Assembly (NCBI RefSeq): GCF_003473485.1
Contig: NC_053042.1
Location: forward strand, 46,587,762-46,651,761
Reading direction: 5' to 3'
Length of the DNA stretch: 64,000 nt
Source of the DNA: Medicago truncatula
Lineage: Eukaryota; Streptophyta; Magnoliopsida; Fabales; Fabaceae
The notes beneath the pieces are model-generated. The model saw nothing but the letters and a program-made list of their open reading frames with translations. It was not told the DNA's origin and ran no database searches. This document shows, piece by piece, positions 22,741-34,735 of this stretch (position 1 is its first letter; the number at the start of each line of letters is the position of its first letter). A program made the translations under genes and the position numbers.

Positions 22741-25580
22741 GAATAGTTAGTTGAAAGAAAAACCAATAACGATTTTCCTCCACTCTAAATAGTAAATATA
22801 TGTCATGACATGAAGTTGGCAACAAGAAATGAAAATATGAGTGATGACTTCATGAGACTGAAGGGTGTTCTACCAAATTTGAATTATAAGGGTGAATTGT
22901 CCAATACAATTATACAACAATGTCCATTTTTAATTGTTATGAGCACAACTTTTACTCAATAAAGGGTGAAAAGATTTGTGCCACCTCTTTTCCCCTGAAG
23001 AGGTCCTTTTAAGTTTGAAGCATATCTTGTGTTAATTTCATGTCAAAGGATTCGTTTAGAAATATGGCAGCTGCCCCATCATTCTCATCTTTTCACCACA
23101 TCTAAACTTGTTATGTATTTCTCTTTCCTTTTGAACAATAAGAGATCACATTTTACCCTCACGTGAAAATTACGTATTAGAGAATACATACCAGTTGTGC
23201 ATGTCTATATTTGTTCGATATACTCTTTGTTATCGTTGAAGTTTATACAAAACCCATTAAATCATGAGTACCTCATTTTTTTGGGTCAACTAGTCTAGTA
23301 GTTAAAATTCACCTTTTGAAGGTGGTTAAACGTGAAACATATTATTCGAATCTCATCTCTTGCATATATAATGCATGTTCCTACCATTTGAGCTTAGTCG
23401 ACGGGACAATGATCTCATTTTTTATTGAATACTTAACATTATAATAATGACGAGTATATTGAAGGAAAAAAAAAACGATATTTTGATATAATTAAATTTG
23501 ATAATCAAATAATTTTATATTTCTTTTTCTCTCATGTATATTTAATGGTGTATATGTAAAATGAGAGAAATTGAGAGACACAATTCAAATACATGTTTAA
23601 TTAGGTTTAGTAGATGATTAATAAATATAACAAATAAATAAAGGTTTCTCAATCACTCATAAACATGAAAGCCACTAAATCTATAACTATTAACTTATTA
23701 ATTAACTATTAATAAAGGCAATACATCTTTTTGGTGTAGCTTATTTTCCTTCCCATTTTACCCTCATTTTGTTGGTTTGCATTGCGGTTATTACCCTTTA
23801 AAACTGAACCGCGGTTACCTTACCAAACCTTTTCAATCTATTTTTACCAAGCGCATGTCTTTGTGTCTAAGAGTTTATTCTTTGTGATAAAAATAAGGAG
23901 AGAGGCCTCTTTTCTATTCCTATTCTATCCTTACAGTTTCCAACTTCCCATGTAGATAATCCTCACACATGCCATTTCAATAACTTGCTTGCGGTTTTTT
24001 TTTCTTTTTCTTTTGGTAACCTTGCTCAAATTGGACAACAATAGGATTATTTACATATTCTGAAAAGATAAACTCCGTGTCTACTTCAATATTATGGAAG
24101 GAACTGATATTATAACAATGGTTGTCAAGGATGTCATGTGACTTTAACCGGTAAATTTGTAAACATTGACATTGATTGTTCTTCAATAACGTGTATCTCA
24201 CTTTTATTACCAACTATTTCAAGTGTTCAATTATTTTTCATTGTCAATTTCTTATTTTATATCATTGATAATGGGATCAGTAGTTATAAAATCTTACATT
24301 GTTATGTTTAAAAAAAAAGGACATTTTCTTAAAAATTAAAGACATTAATGATACAAACTAATTTACGACAATGGATTCATTCAAAAAAATTTATGACAAT
24401 GGTAAGTTTCTATCCTTGATTTTTCATCCTTTTTTGTTACTTCATCAACATAACCTCTTTCATTTTTTTCTCTTTTTCTTTATTCCTTTTTTGAAGCTCC
24501 AACTGGAAAAAATGGGATGATGTTTTACTTTTACCAGATCATGGTGGTAAATAACTTCGATCACCTTTAATAGATAAAAAGTGCCTAAATAACATATATT
24601 AATATTACAATATTTTCCCTTTTGTAGTTACCACTTAGGTAGTCACAACATCAAATTTTAGTTGTTTATTATTAGTTTCTTTCTCTCGCTCAAACTTTTG
24701 TAGTTTCAACATAGACCGAGGTTTGTCGTATACAACATAAGAAACTAAAGACATTATAGATAGATGGGAAAAGGAAAAAAAATGTTGTGGTATCCTTGAC
24801 TAGCAGTAAATACATCAATGCAATGGAAGTTATGCACAGGGCATCAAGGTGCACGCAAGGATATACTACGAAGGCGTGAAATCAAGGGGAGCGTGCCAAA
24901 GATGAATGGATGATGAAATATGGAGGCTCCATATGTTATACTAGAGCCAATGGTTGCCATAGCATTCAGTGGTTGCGGCAGAACACCTAACTTCATGATG
25001 GAAGGGGACGATTGGCTACATTTTCCTAATTCCGTGTTGGCGCATCGTCTCAACACTATAATTATGAAGAGGTTATTTACAATTAGATTTTCATTCGTTG
25101 TTTCCCTCTTCTATTTTAATTTGTTCAATTGCAAAGCTTTTTTATTCAAAGTTTGTTACAATCTGATTATTCAATTTTTTAAAGCATAAGAGAAGTTGAA
25201 ACTATCCGAACAAAATGAGTCATAGGAGGTGTTGGGGATCCTATGTTTCCTCCTTTTTGGTGGGTTTTACTATGACAATGGTCTAAACTTGATTCAACGA
25301 GGAATGAAAACATCGGCAACATGGATATTCTTCTGCTATTGATTACAAGTTGTTTTTTGTTTTATCCAATATTTTTTATTTTAAGGAACACATTTGTTTT
25401 TTTGTTTGTTTGTTACAATTCTATTTATTCCTTGGATTGCTGCTATTGATTACAGGTTTTGCTCCTTCATATTGTTGTACTTTAATTTTAATCGCTTCTT
25501 ATTGTATTTCTATTTGCTAATGATGCTTATTCTTTGTGTTGCACCATCTACTCTTTTTAATTGTTTTTGTGCTTTACATA
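22741..25580. other. Intergenic, no supportable gene
   Basis: AT-rich sequence with a degenerate SINE at 23283-23412. A 24844-25190 segment is open on both strands for 70-90 codons but resembles nothing I know. A short GC-richer stretch at 23760-23830 is unexplained. Confidence 0.35.
23283..23412 (+). repeat. Degenerate tRNA-derived SINE
   Basis: GGGTCAACTAGTCTAGTAGTT, ATTCACCTTTTGAAGGTGG and TTGCATATATAATGCATG match the SINE at 14370-14486 in order. Box B has decayed (ATTCGAATCTC). Confidence 0.55.
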
Positions 25581-25587
25581 TACTACT

Positions 25588-25649
25588 GCCAATATAGATT
25601 TTGTCCAATTTCAAAGAAGCCAATATAGATTTTGTCCAATTTCAAAGAA
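25588..25649. repeat. 31-bp direct tandem duplication
   Basis: Two copies of a 31-bp unit starting GCCAATATAGATTTTG at 25588 and 25619, essentially identical, so a recent slippage-type duplication. Confidence 0.9.
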
Positions 25650-28250
25650 AATTAGATTCCGCATAAAAATTGATTATTACCTTGGCAGGAGACTTTGGGA
25701 TTCATTATAAAATCATATTTCAGGGATTGACATCCGCCAACTATTCTATCTTAATTCATAAGGTTTAATTTTTTTTTAATTATTTTTACAAAATGTCTCA
25801 AACATATTAAATATTTGTTAGTACTTCTCCTAAAAAAATATTTGTTGGTATCGAAATTGTTGAGTAGATACATACGTTAGCGGAGTAAAAAAAGCAGACA
25901 GACGGACAAGAGAGAGAGAGAGAGAGAGATTTGAATCCTAGCTAGGATAGGAAAGGTGGTTACGTGAATGAAAAAAAGGGAAGGGGTGGTTGTAGGCAGG
26001 GGCTCTTGCCTTCTATTTCTCCAAAATTTCTCAAACAAGAACATCACCTATATGCCCCAGTTTAATTAACATTCCACTTACTATGTTACATTGACTATCT
26101 CAATAAAAAATATTGCAATGTATGAATAAGTGATATGACTAATGTGTAAACATTCTTTCACTCTTTTTGAAATGTCTTCGTCCTTTGCAAGACTTGGATG
26201 TGTTATCAAAGTTTTGTTCTTATTTCTTCTATTGGTTTGTCTTAGATTTTCATAATTTTATATTTTGTGACATACTCAAATGGCTCGAGATATAATATAG
26301 AGCATATGTATATTGGCTCGAGATATATTTTGTGTTAGAGATGGGAAATATTTAATGTCTTCATCAAACCCGCCCCCATAAATGTCACTCATGTTTCATG
26401 CATATTCATCCTCCATAGTTAGACGAGTATGCATCACAAAACTAATTATATATTAAGTAACTCCATGTTAAAGAAGTGCATGAATTACATATCTTACATT
26501 TTTATCAAGTTTGATCATGTTTTTTTAATCAAGCTTGATCATTCTTTTAATTCTAATAATTTTCTCCAATATATATCAAGAAAAACTAAACCAACATTGA
26601 TGTTGAAAAACATATTGTTTACGAGTTACATGCGTTAGTGGCAGTAGAAAGAGCGGACAGACGGGCACGGGAGTGCCGGTCTGAACACTAGTAAATAAAT
26701 AAAGGTAGTAAAACGAGTGAGATACGCACAAACACATCATAATAGTACAAGACAAAACCCTCCCAAAAAAACAAAGGGAATTTCTATGATACACTCGTAA
26801 ATTGAGATGTACCGGTACTCTTGCTTCATAAATCTATAAACTAACGATCAATTTTATGAAATAAATAGTTATTTGTCGGCATTTATATTTTAGAAAAAAT
26901 GCATCATTCATTGTTTATAAGAATCATAGTAATTTTTTTTACATATTATCGTATAAAATAATCAAAGTTCTCTATTATGAGTGATAAAAATTTTAAAAAA
27001 TTATTTTGTTTACACTTTTGATGAATAAGATTTAATCATTATAATTTTAAATGATAAAAAATAATATTTTTTTTCAGAAAACAACTCATTTACCTATAAA
27101 ATTAAAAGATTTGTGTACCTGACCACTCAAATACAGTAGAATTTGCCAAAAACAAAACATGAAAGACTTGAGATTTGGTTTCAACGAGGAAATCCAACGT
27201 TAGATTGTTGCATATCAGGTTTCTCACTCACTCTGTCTGAATAACAACCAAATCTAACGTAGTTTTAGTCTCCTGCTTCAACAATTTTTCACCTTCAATT
27301 CTTTCGATTTGAAAGTTATGTCCCTCATTTTTTTCTTTTCAAAGTTATTGAAATTTCCCATTCTTGTTGTTATTTACGTATTGATTTGTTCTGAAAGAAT
27401 TTGTGTTTTTCATTTTGATTATGCTGCTTATGTTTTTCTTCTTCTTTCTGACACATGTTTTAGTCATATTTATTGCAGTCTTTCAGAGTAAAGTTTGATC
27501 ACTGTCATATTCATATTTTTTTTTTTCTTTATTCTTAGCTTATCCAATTCCTATGCATTTTTCATTTAATGTGTATCACTATCATGGTTGAAATGAAGCA
27601 TTTGAATTGGACACTGTAGTAGTAACTACAAAAGATAAAAGAGGTGAATTCTAAATGTTAATATTTCTGACTGCTATCTATCTGGCATGACTGTTTGATT
27701 CTGCTAATTTTGTATTGTGTACTTTGCTGATTTTGTGCTGTAAAACTGTAAATAGTGTTTAACAACACTCGATGAAAAGTAGAATAGCTTAGATTTTGAT
27801 TTACTTTTGTTGCTGCAAACTGATGGAAGAAAGGCAGCTAGAGTGCTTGTGGTTTTCACCCACTTTTACAGTTTGTGATGCTTAAACACCGAACAAAAAT
27901 TATCATTTGTTGATAGGAAGAACATGTTTGTGTATATGTATATTCTCAGCATTGAAGTCTTTTTTAACAATTCGATCAGAAAGATCATAATCCAAATTTT
28001 AACTTCTATTCTTCTTGCATATAGACTCTACAACCAATTGTGTAAGTTTAACTTATTATTATTGGTAGTTATATATATTTTTTTTTACAAACATCACATA
28101 ATTGTTATAGAAATCTTTTGTTTGATACTCTTTGTAAGGATGCAGATGAAATGCTGCAGCTGTTTCTTTTGAGCATGTATTTGATGTTCAACTGTTGTTG
28201 TTTCAATTTTTTCTAACACTAATTGTATAATGAAATTTTCTTCTCATACA
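25650..28250. other. Spacer and probable 5' UTR/intron region of the cis-prenyltransferase gene
   Basis: Contains a (GA)n tract at 25909-25930 and two related segments (25875-25925 and 26628-26672: GCGTTAG-type start, then CAGACAGACGGACA / CGGACAGACGGGCA). From about 27230 the sequence is rich in CTTC/TTCA and looks leader-like. A CATACAG acceptor at 28251 suggests that an intron in the 5' UTR ends just before the coding exon. The upstream exon could not be placed. Confidence 0.35.
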
Positions 28251-28293
28251 GGTTTTGTCTCTCACCGTACAAGTTTCGTTACTGAACACTCTA

Positions 28294-29376
28294 ATGCAGA
28301 AAAGTGCGGGAAGTATTACAAGCCACTTGCTTGGAGGTTTATATTGTTGTCTAAGAAGATGCATATTTGCCGTTTTATCAGCCGGCCCTTTACCGAATCA
28401 TATTGCTTTCATCATGGATGGGAATCGAAGGTACGCTAGGAGGAGAAACATGGGAGAAGGTGATGGTCATAAGGCTGGATTTTCAGCTCTCTTGTCTGTC
28501 CTTAGATACTGTTATGAATTGGGAATTAAGTATGTAACTGTCTATGCATTCAGCATTGATAATTTCAGAAGGAAGCCTAAAGAGGTTCAAACATTCATGG
28601 AATTGATGCGGGAGAAGATTGAAGAGTTGCTTCAACAGGAAAGCATTATTAATGAATACGGCGTTAGATTACATTTCATTGGAAACATGCAACTATTGAC
28701 CGAACCTGTCAGGGTTGCCGCAGAAAAGGCAATGAGAGTTACTGCACACAACCAAGAGAGAGTTCTTTTAATTTGTGTTGCTTATACTTCGCGCGATGAG
28801 ATTGTGCATGCTGTTCAAGAATCCTGCAAGGATAAATGGAACGAAATTCAACCATCCAAGGAAGATAAAGTTTCCAATGGTGAATTTACAAGAATTAATC
28901 AGGGCCTGAAAAGAAACGGTCTTGATTTGAATTTTCACAATTCATGTAACGAAAATGAAACCAAAGCTTGTAGTATTCTACATGAAGAAGCAGAAGGTGC
29001 TGAAGAGAAAGATGCTTTGTTAGAGCAAAACGTTAAAAAACATGATGATAATTACAGTGAAGGTGAAATCACATCTTGCAATGGGACGGTTGAAATAACT
29101 GAAGAGAGAAAATACAAGCAGCACCAGATTGCTTCTATAAAACTAGTTGATATCGAGAAGCACATGTATATGGCAGTGGCACCTGACCCAGATATATTGA
29201 TCAGAACTTCTGGAGAGGCACGTCTCAGTAATTTTCTTCTTTGGCAGACTAGTGCATGCCCTTTGTATGCACCAAAAGTACTTTGGCCTGAAATTGGTCT
29301 GAGACACTTGGTGTGGGCAGTATTGAACTTTCAGAGACACCATTTTTACTTGGAAAAGAAAAAGAAACAGTTTTGA
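28294..29376 (+). CDS. CPT: cis-prenyltransferase (dehydrodolichyl diphosphate synthase / rubber transferase type), 360 aa, intronless
   Basis: Cis-prenyltransferases add isopentenyl diphosphate units in Z configuration to make long polyprenyl diphosphates for dolichol or rubber. The conserved regions are present in order: FIMDGNRRYARRR (residues 39-51), GHKAG (58-62), YAFSIDNFRR (84-93) and DPDILIRTSGEARLSNFLLW (298-317), followed by LWPEIGLRHLVWAVLNFQR (330-348). This is the eukaryotic catalytic-subunit type most like HRT/dolichol synthases at the ER, which usually work with a Nogo-B receptor-like partner. The hydrophobic stretch near residues 10-30 may sit at the membrane. Residues about 183-285 form an acidic, low-similarity insertion that makes it longer than the roughly 280-300 residue relatives. 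I chose the ATG at 28294; the open frame extends 13 codons upstream to an apparent splice acceptor without another ATG. Confidence 0.93.
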   Translation: MQKSAGSITSHLLGGLYCCLRRCIFAVLSAGPLPNHIAFIMDGNRRYARRRNMGEGDGHKAGFSALLSVLRYCYELGIKYVTVYAFSIDNFRRKPKEVQTFMELMREKIEELLQQESIINEYGVRLHFIGNMQLLTEPVRVAAEKAMRVTAHNQERVLLICVAYTSRDEIVHAVQESCKDKWNEIQPSKEDKVSNGEFTRINQGLKRNGLDLNFHNSCNENETKACSILHEEAEGAEEKDALLEQNVKKHDDNYSEGEITSCNGTVEITEERKYKQHQIASIKLVDIEKHMYMAVAPDPDILIRTSGEARLSNFLLWQTSACPLYAPKVLWPEIGLRHLVWAVLNFQRHHFYLEKKKKQF

Positions 29377-29989
29377 TTGTAACCTTACTCAGCTATGATT
29401 CAGAGATAATTTATGTGATGATAGTTTGTTTTTCTATCTTGGGTCATTTTATGTTTTTATTTTACTCTGGGTAGAGTTGTTCAAATCATAGGAGTTTGAG
29501 TGAATCAGGATGAAAAGAAACAACGAAATTAAACAATAGAATATAGATATATGGTTTATACATGAACTCTTGAAGTAGGCTTCTAGAGTGCATCAGTATC
29601 TCTGAAAAATTAACTTACCGAACACATAAACTCTTGAAGTTAATGTGTTCTAGAAGTTGATTTATCGTAAATAAGGCAGATCACATACAATGAATGTAGT
29701 GATGTTTTTCGGAAGTTAATGTAGTAGCACCCATATATGCACATGGAATCAAAGCACCAACTTCATAATCATAGTCATTGAGTCATTATGTTCCTTTGTA
29801 ACAATATTTTTTACAACTTTTATACACAGTCATCAGAAGACTTTCAGAGGAATTATATAGTTACATATTACAATACCGAAGCATCATACAAAAAATGGGG
29901 AAATTTATAGGCTGCAGAAATTTTCTTTCGACAAATGTTTACAACAAAAGTGCGGAAAATAATTGCTATTGCTTTGGAATTTGTATAAA

Positions 29990-31592
29990 TCAACTTGCAG
30001 GTGCAGGTGCTTCTCCAGCTAAATACTGTTTGTGGACCATTCTCTTGAAATCTGCATGATATATTCCATGAGTACCACCAATTAAAATATGCATTCGACA
30101 AAATCTACAACGGTTAAAACATACAATCTACTAGAGCAGTAGATATTAAAGTAATACAAGTTTTAGAACCCTCAAGGAATTCAATAGAGTAATTGAAATA
30201 AAGATCAAATGAAGTAAAATTTGGAGCAATAACAAGAAATAGTTGGAAGTTTAAATAATTCAATCAGAAAACAAATGTGCTTTAGAATGGAAAAAAAAAC
30301 TCCAACCTTCCTTATCATTCCAAAGCTCTGCAGCATAGTTGTTTAGAGGGCTCTCCAGGTTAGGCTCTGTTGTTAGAAAATAATTGATCAGACAGGAACA
30401 CAACGGTGACTGCAAAACTTGTAAAATAAATGAAGAACAGACCTTCCAATAGACTTTGTATAGACAGAAGCATAGTTCTGCAGTCATAAGCTGAAGACCA
30501 CTTGTCCTATAAAATCAAAAGGTAAGAAATTAATACTAATACAAGGTATCCAATATCCATAGTACATATAATTGGTAGATGGAAATTTTGACTCGAGTAT
30601 TTGCTATTTTGTTGATGAATACCTGAAGGATGTCTAGACAAATGTTGCCAAACTGGTCAACATTTGGATGAAAGCACGTCGTCTCAAACTTGACTTGAGG
30701 TGGTTTAAAAGGATAGTTGGGGGGGAAATGTAAGGAAAGTTTATAAGATAAACCCTCATAAGGAGTTCCTTTTCCACCTTCAATTGTGCCAATCCATGTA
30801 AAAATATTTTCACCATCAGGGAAAGCAGATACTCCAAGATCTCCTCCACTCATCTACACAAAAAGTAATTAATAATCAGTATTTAGAGTGAGTCAGAATG
30901 AATGAATGAAAGCAACTATAAATTTAGTTTCTTAAAGATATAAGAAGGTTACCCAACAACACATTTCACATGATTTGCCATCCTAATATAAAGAAGTAAA
31001 GTCCTAAGTATGCGTGGTTGCCCACAATAAAGCACGGAGAATCATCGGATTAAGCGTGTCCAAGGTGTTTGTGTCCGTATCCGTGCTTCATAGGTTACCC
31101 AACATTATAAATTTGACAATAAGGCCTAAAAATAAAAAATTGAGTGTATACAGCAAAGAGAGACATACATACCATGAGAGCCATTAATTCCTTCTGTAGT
31201 CTGCAATTACACAAAAATTGAATAGGATGAATTAAACTATCAAAATATATTCTACCACATCAAAGTTTACAATTTAAAATAAAAAGAGTAAAAATGAACA
31301 CACGATAATCAAATTTCATTTCATGCATGAGTTCTACTCAAAATTTGTAATTTCAAATTTGTTTGCAATGAATAAATCAAAAACCAATCAAAACTAAACA
31401 AACTAAATTAGGAGATGGAAAATCAAATTTAGAAATATTTAAGGGGGAGAAGATGAACCTTTGAGAAACGGAAGTTGTGTCAGCAGGAAGAGGAGAAGCG
31501 AGAGGCTTCTTGGAGGATGATCGACGATGGCGACTGGCCGCTGATTCAACAGGGGAATTTTCTTCGGCGGTGGTGTTTGATCGGACCTCCAT
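29990..31592 (-). CDS. UBC20: Ubiquitin-conjugating enzyme E2, UBC19/20 (UbcH10, APC/C-type), 6 exons, 192 aa
   Basis: Exons on the minus strand: 31592-31459, 31200-31173, 30853-30623, 30506-30443, 30366-30307, 30051-29990. GT-AG junctions and phases fit, giving 579 nt. The protein has a Ser/Arg/Lys-rich N-terminal extension, then the UBC fold starting LQKELMALM. It shows HPN at 116-118 and the active-site Cys126 in NICLDIL, then DKWSSAYD and the C-terminal [21 protein letters not shown]19/20 in plants and UbcH10 in animals supply ubiquitin to the anaphase-promoting complex for cyclin destruction in mitosis. The N-terminal extension is typical of this subfamily. The gene is convergent with the prenyltransferase gene, 613 bp between stops. 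A deleted copy of its 3' end lies at 22035-22740. The paralogue number (19 versus 20) cannot be told. Confidence 0.94.
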
Positions 31593-31599
31593 GACTCCG

Positions 31600-31630
31600 A
31601 TCAACGGAGGCCTAATTAGCTCAACGGTTC
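31600..31630 (-). promoter_or_regulatory. Two CAACGG (MSA-like) motifs upstream of the E2 start codon
   Basis: TCAACGG occurs at 31601-31607 and again at 31621-31627, 20 bp apart and 9 to 35 bp upstream of the ATG. AACGG is the core of the mitosis-specific activator element bound by three-repeat MYB factors in G2/M genes. The E2 is itself a mitotic gene family. A short core can occur by chance, and both sites may fall within the 5' UTR. Confidence 0.35.
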
Positions 31631-31739
31631 AGATTTCTATTAACTCTAAACGAGGAGAGACAGGGAGACTGAGTGAGAAACTTTCTTTCTATTTTAGAAT
31701 TTCGCTGAAAAATATGAGAATTAACTCATTAAGGGTCAC

Positions 31740-32575
31740 TTTGTAAGACATCTCAATGAGCTTATAGTTTATAGTAGTTTATAAGCTTGTCTGACAAAAA
31801 AAAAAAAGCTTTGTTTGATAATACTTTTTCACTATGAGCTTATAATTTATTTTACGAGTTTATAAGCTATTTTTGAGAAGCTATTTCAAGTAGCGTTTGA
31901 GCTTACAGCTTATTGTTTTTTCTTCCACTTTTACCCTTATTATTTTATTTGAATACCAATTTTACCCTTATATTTAAATGACAATGTAATTATTATTATT
32001 TGGCAACGGCACAGAACGTCCCTTTAAATAAAATACTGGATATAGTTAATATTTTTGATTGTATGTACCTCACTTAATTTAAAACATAAAGAAAGTTGAT
32101 TACGCCTACGTACTTATTTTTTATTTATGATTTTTTTTAATAATATTTATTATTTTTATTATTACCTAGCAACTGTGCTAATAGGACGTCCTTACAAAAT
32201 CACTACCAAATAAAAAATATAGGACGTCCCTTACGTACTTATTGTTTAATATTTTTGAAAGAAAAAAATCACGTTTATGAAAGGTTTTGTTTAATTTTTT
32301 TTATGAAGTATAAAAATTGAAATAAAATAAATTTTAATTAAAACATTAGCAAATTTATTAATTTAAAAATAATATATGAAAGAAATATTGAATTAATATA
32401 TTAAATTTTAAATTTTAAATATTTTTAATATCAATTGATATAAATTTTATTATTAATTAAGAGTACCCTTTTATGTCATTTTACATTTATCAACTAGTTG
32501 AACCGTTAATTTTACCAAACACGTTAACTAGTTTATCAGCTATAAGCTATAAGCTATTAGCTATAAGCCGTGTCA
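31740..32575. repeat. AT-rich MITE-like segment with AGCTTATAA words at both ends
   Basis: The left end has TTATAGTTTATAAGCTTG and the right end TATAAGCTATAAGCTATTAG; both ends can pair partially. Such AAGCTTAT-rich ends belong to a common plant MITE type. The interior is very AT-rich, without a reading frame. Exact borders are uncertain. Confidence 0.4.
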
Positions 32576-33700
32576 TTTTTTATTTTATTTTTGGTCTAGG
32601 TCATTCTCATTTTTTTAATGTACCATTAATTACTTTTTCGTATCCCTTAATTATGATTAGCACACTAATTTCAAAGTACCACATTTTACTTTAATTTATA
32701 ATGATGAGAAATGCATTATTAATAGTTAACAAAACTATTTTATAAAAGTGTCATGTTTATATACAAACATTATTGCATTTCTTAATATACATGTAACAAC
32801 CTTAAACGATATTCATTTTTTTTTTACCAAGCAAAAATTAATTATATTAACAACAAAAGAGAGTCTTTAGTAACACAAGGTCTGTGCTAAGAAGAACCTC
32901 AAAAGTTTAAAATCAAAGGAAATGAAATCTCATCTTAAAACGGATGGAGTAGTAAAAATGGGCACACAAGTTGAAACAAATATATTAACTTTTATTTATC
33001 AATTTTTATTTATATTTTTGGAAAGAGAAAGTACACCGTAGAGTGTAGGCTGTAAATTTGCAATGTAATCTTATAACATAGTTTTCATTATTAAGAGCTA
33101 AATATTTTTTAAAAAACTCAGTATTTGATCCAAGAATCGACTATTTCGAAGGGACCAATTTCCCTGTCTATTTTTGGGGGCTCCATTAAAAGTCAGAGCA
33201 TAGCTCCATGTGGACACCTACCACTGCCGTGATTTGGATTTAAATTTCATTCATTCATTTACATGTGAGTTTTCAATGACTATTGTCATATTATCTATAA
33301 AAAAATTATTTCATAGAAAGTAGTATATCGAAATTTTCTGCTATTTTAGCTGTAAATGAAAATGTTGTATTTTGTCCAAAAAAAATGTTGTATTATTAAT
33401 TTTGCAAAGAATGTGAAAAAATAATTTAATTGGTAGAATGTGAGTGAGTGGACAGCAACCTCTTAAACACTAACAACAGTGTTTGAGGGTCCACGAGCCG
33501 CCAACGCCAATGTTTGTTTGTGGTGGAAGTGATTAGATGACTAAGCATTAAGATGGAGCTTATCTTAAAATTACCATATAATAAAGTGTGTTTACGTACG
33601 CTGCCACTTTTTTGTGGTGTTTACATGAAAGAAAATACACTAAAAAAATACTACTAATTTGGGAAGCTATTCTAAAACTAGTACTTTTTTCATATTCATA
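32576..33700. other. AT-rich intergenic, no supportable gene
   Basis: Long A/T runs and no open frame resembling a protein family. A CCACGAGCCGCCAACGCC patch near 33490 is the only GC-rich spot. Confidence 0.4.
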
Positions 33701-33705
33701 ATAAT

Positions 33706-34017
33706 TACTTCCTCTGTCTTAAATTATAAATAAATAAAAAAAATCATACTTATTAAGAAAACTAAAACATAAAAATTTGAAGTTTAGTTTTTTGTGTTTT
33801 CTTTGGAAAAATTTTATAGGAAGATGTAAAAACAATTTTCATTGGCTATTGGTTATGGAAAAATGAAAGAGAGAGAAAATTGAATGTAATTTGCATTTAA
33901 TTTTATAAGAATAAACAAAAAAATCTTGAAAAAAATAAAAGTTTGTCTTTTTTACTTGTATTTTGGGACAAATAAAATGTATTTTTATTTTGCTTATATT
34001 ATGGGAGGGAGGGAGTA
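33706..34017. mobile_element. Stowaway-like MITE
   Basis: Starts TACTTCCTCTGTCTTAAATT and ends TATTATGGGAGGGAGGGAGTA, which are imperfect inverted repeats with the CTCCCTC type terminus and a TA at each edge. 312 bp, AT-rich, non-coding. Confidence 0.65.
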
Positions 34018-34281
34018 CATTGACTATAGCGGAGTGGTGTTGAAAGATGTGTTTAACCGAAAGTTTAGTGTAGCATGAAATAAAAATAACAAGTCTAACG
34101 AGATGTTTCATTGCGATTGGCGTAATATAAGGGATCATGATTAATGAAAATGAAAGTATGTTCAAAATTAGAACAATAGTGAATTGAAAATAGTGGAACG
34201 ATATATTCAAACTTGTGTATTTTCTGACTTTGATAGAACCATTACATTTATATGCCTATAACCTAACGTTTTTTTAGAAGT

Positions 34282-34357
34282 TACTCCCTTCATTTCTATA
34301 TATAAGCACCTTTTGCATCTGATAAAAGAGTGCTTAGATATAGGGACAGAGGGAGTA
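34282..34357. mobile_element. Short Stowaway-like MITE
   Basis: TACTCCCTTCATTTCTATAT at the left and ATATAGGGACAGAGGGAGTA at the right form an inverted repeat with TA at both edges. At 76 bp it is almost only the two ends. TATAAGCACCTTTTGCA and AGAGTGCTTAGATA extend the pairing. Confidence 0.65.
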
Positions 34358-34388
34358 AAATAGAATATATCTTGAAAATTTGGAAATT

Positions 34389-34735
34389 TCATCGTAAGAA
34401 GTGCCGAAAACCAGCAAGAGGTTGTTACTTGCTAAGGAGATGAACTTTCAAGAGGTTTTCTGCTACACGGATTCTCTCCATTTTGTTCAAATCCTTAAAG
34501 AGCTAACCCCTGGATTTCATAAGTATATGTTGATTCAAGAAGGAAACAACTGTGCAGATTTCCTAGCTAAGACTGGTGCTTCTTCTACTTCAGATTATGT
34601 TGTTCACATCTCTCCTCCGACAGGATTATCTGATCTTTTAGATTCAGACTCTGTGGGAACCTGGTTTCGTAGACTTTAGTCTTTTCTTTTTTTGTGTTTT
34701 TGTTAGCTTTGTAACAAAAAAAAAAAAAAAAGCAT
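34389..34735 (+). mobile_element. LINE 3' end: RNase H-like domain remnant plus poly(A)
   Basis: An open frame of about 90 codons (34401-34679) carries the plant LINE RNase H-like C-terminus: FCYTDSLHFVQIL, then QEGNNCADFLAKTGAS. It ends in a stop, followed by a T-rich stretch and an A run of about 16 bases at 34716-34731. The order of domain, short 3' UTR and poly(A) tail is what a 5'-truncated LINE insertion leaves. No start codon and no reverse transcriptase are present. The target-site duplication is not clear. Confidence 0.75.

Noticed and set aside
24844-25189. Overlapping 70- and 89-codon frames on both strands
   Set aside because: Mutual shadows without family resemblance; the longer one ends in AT-rich, low-complexity sequence.
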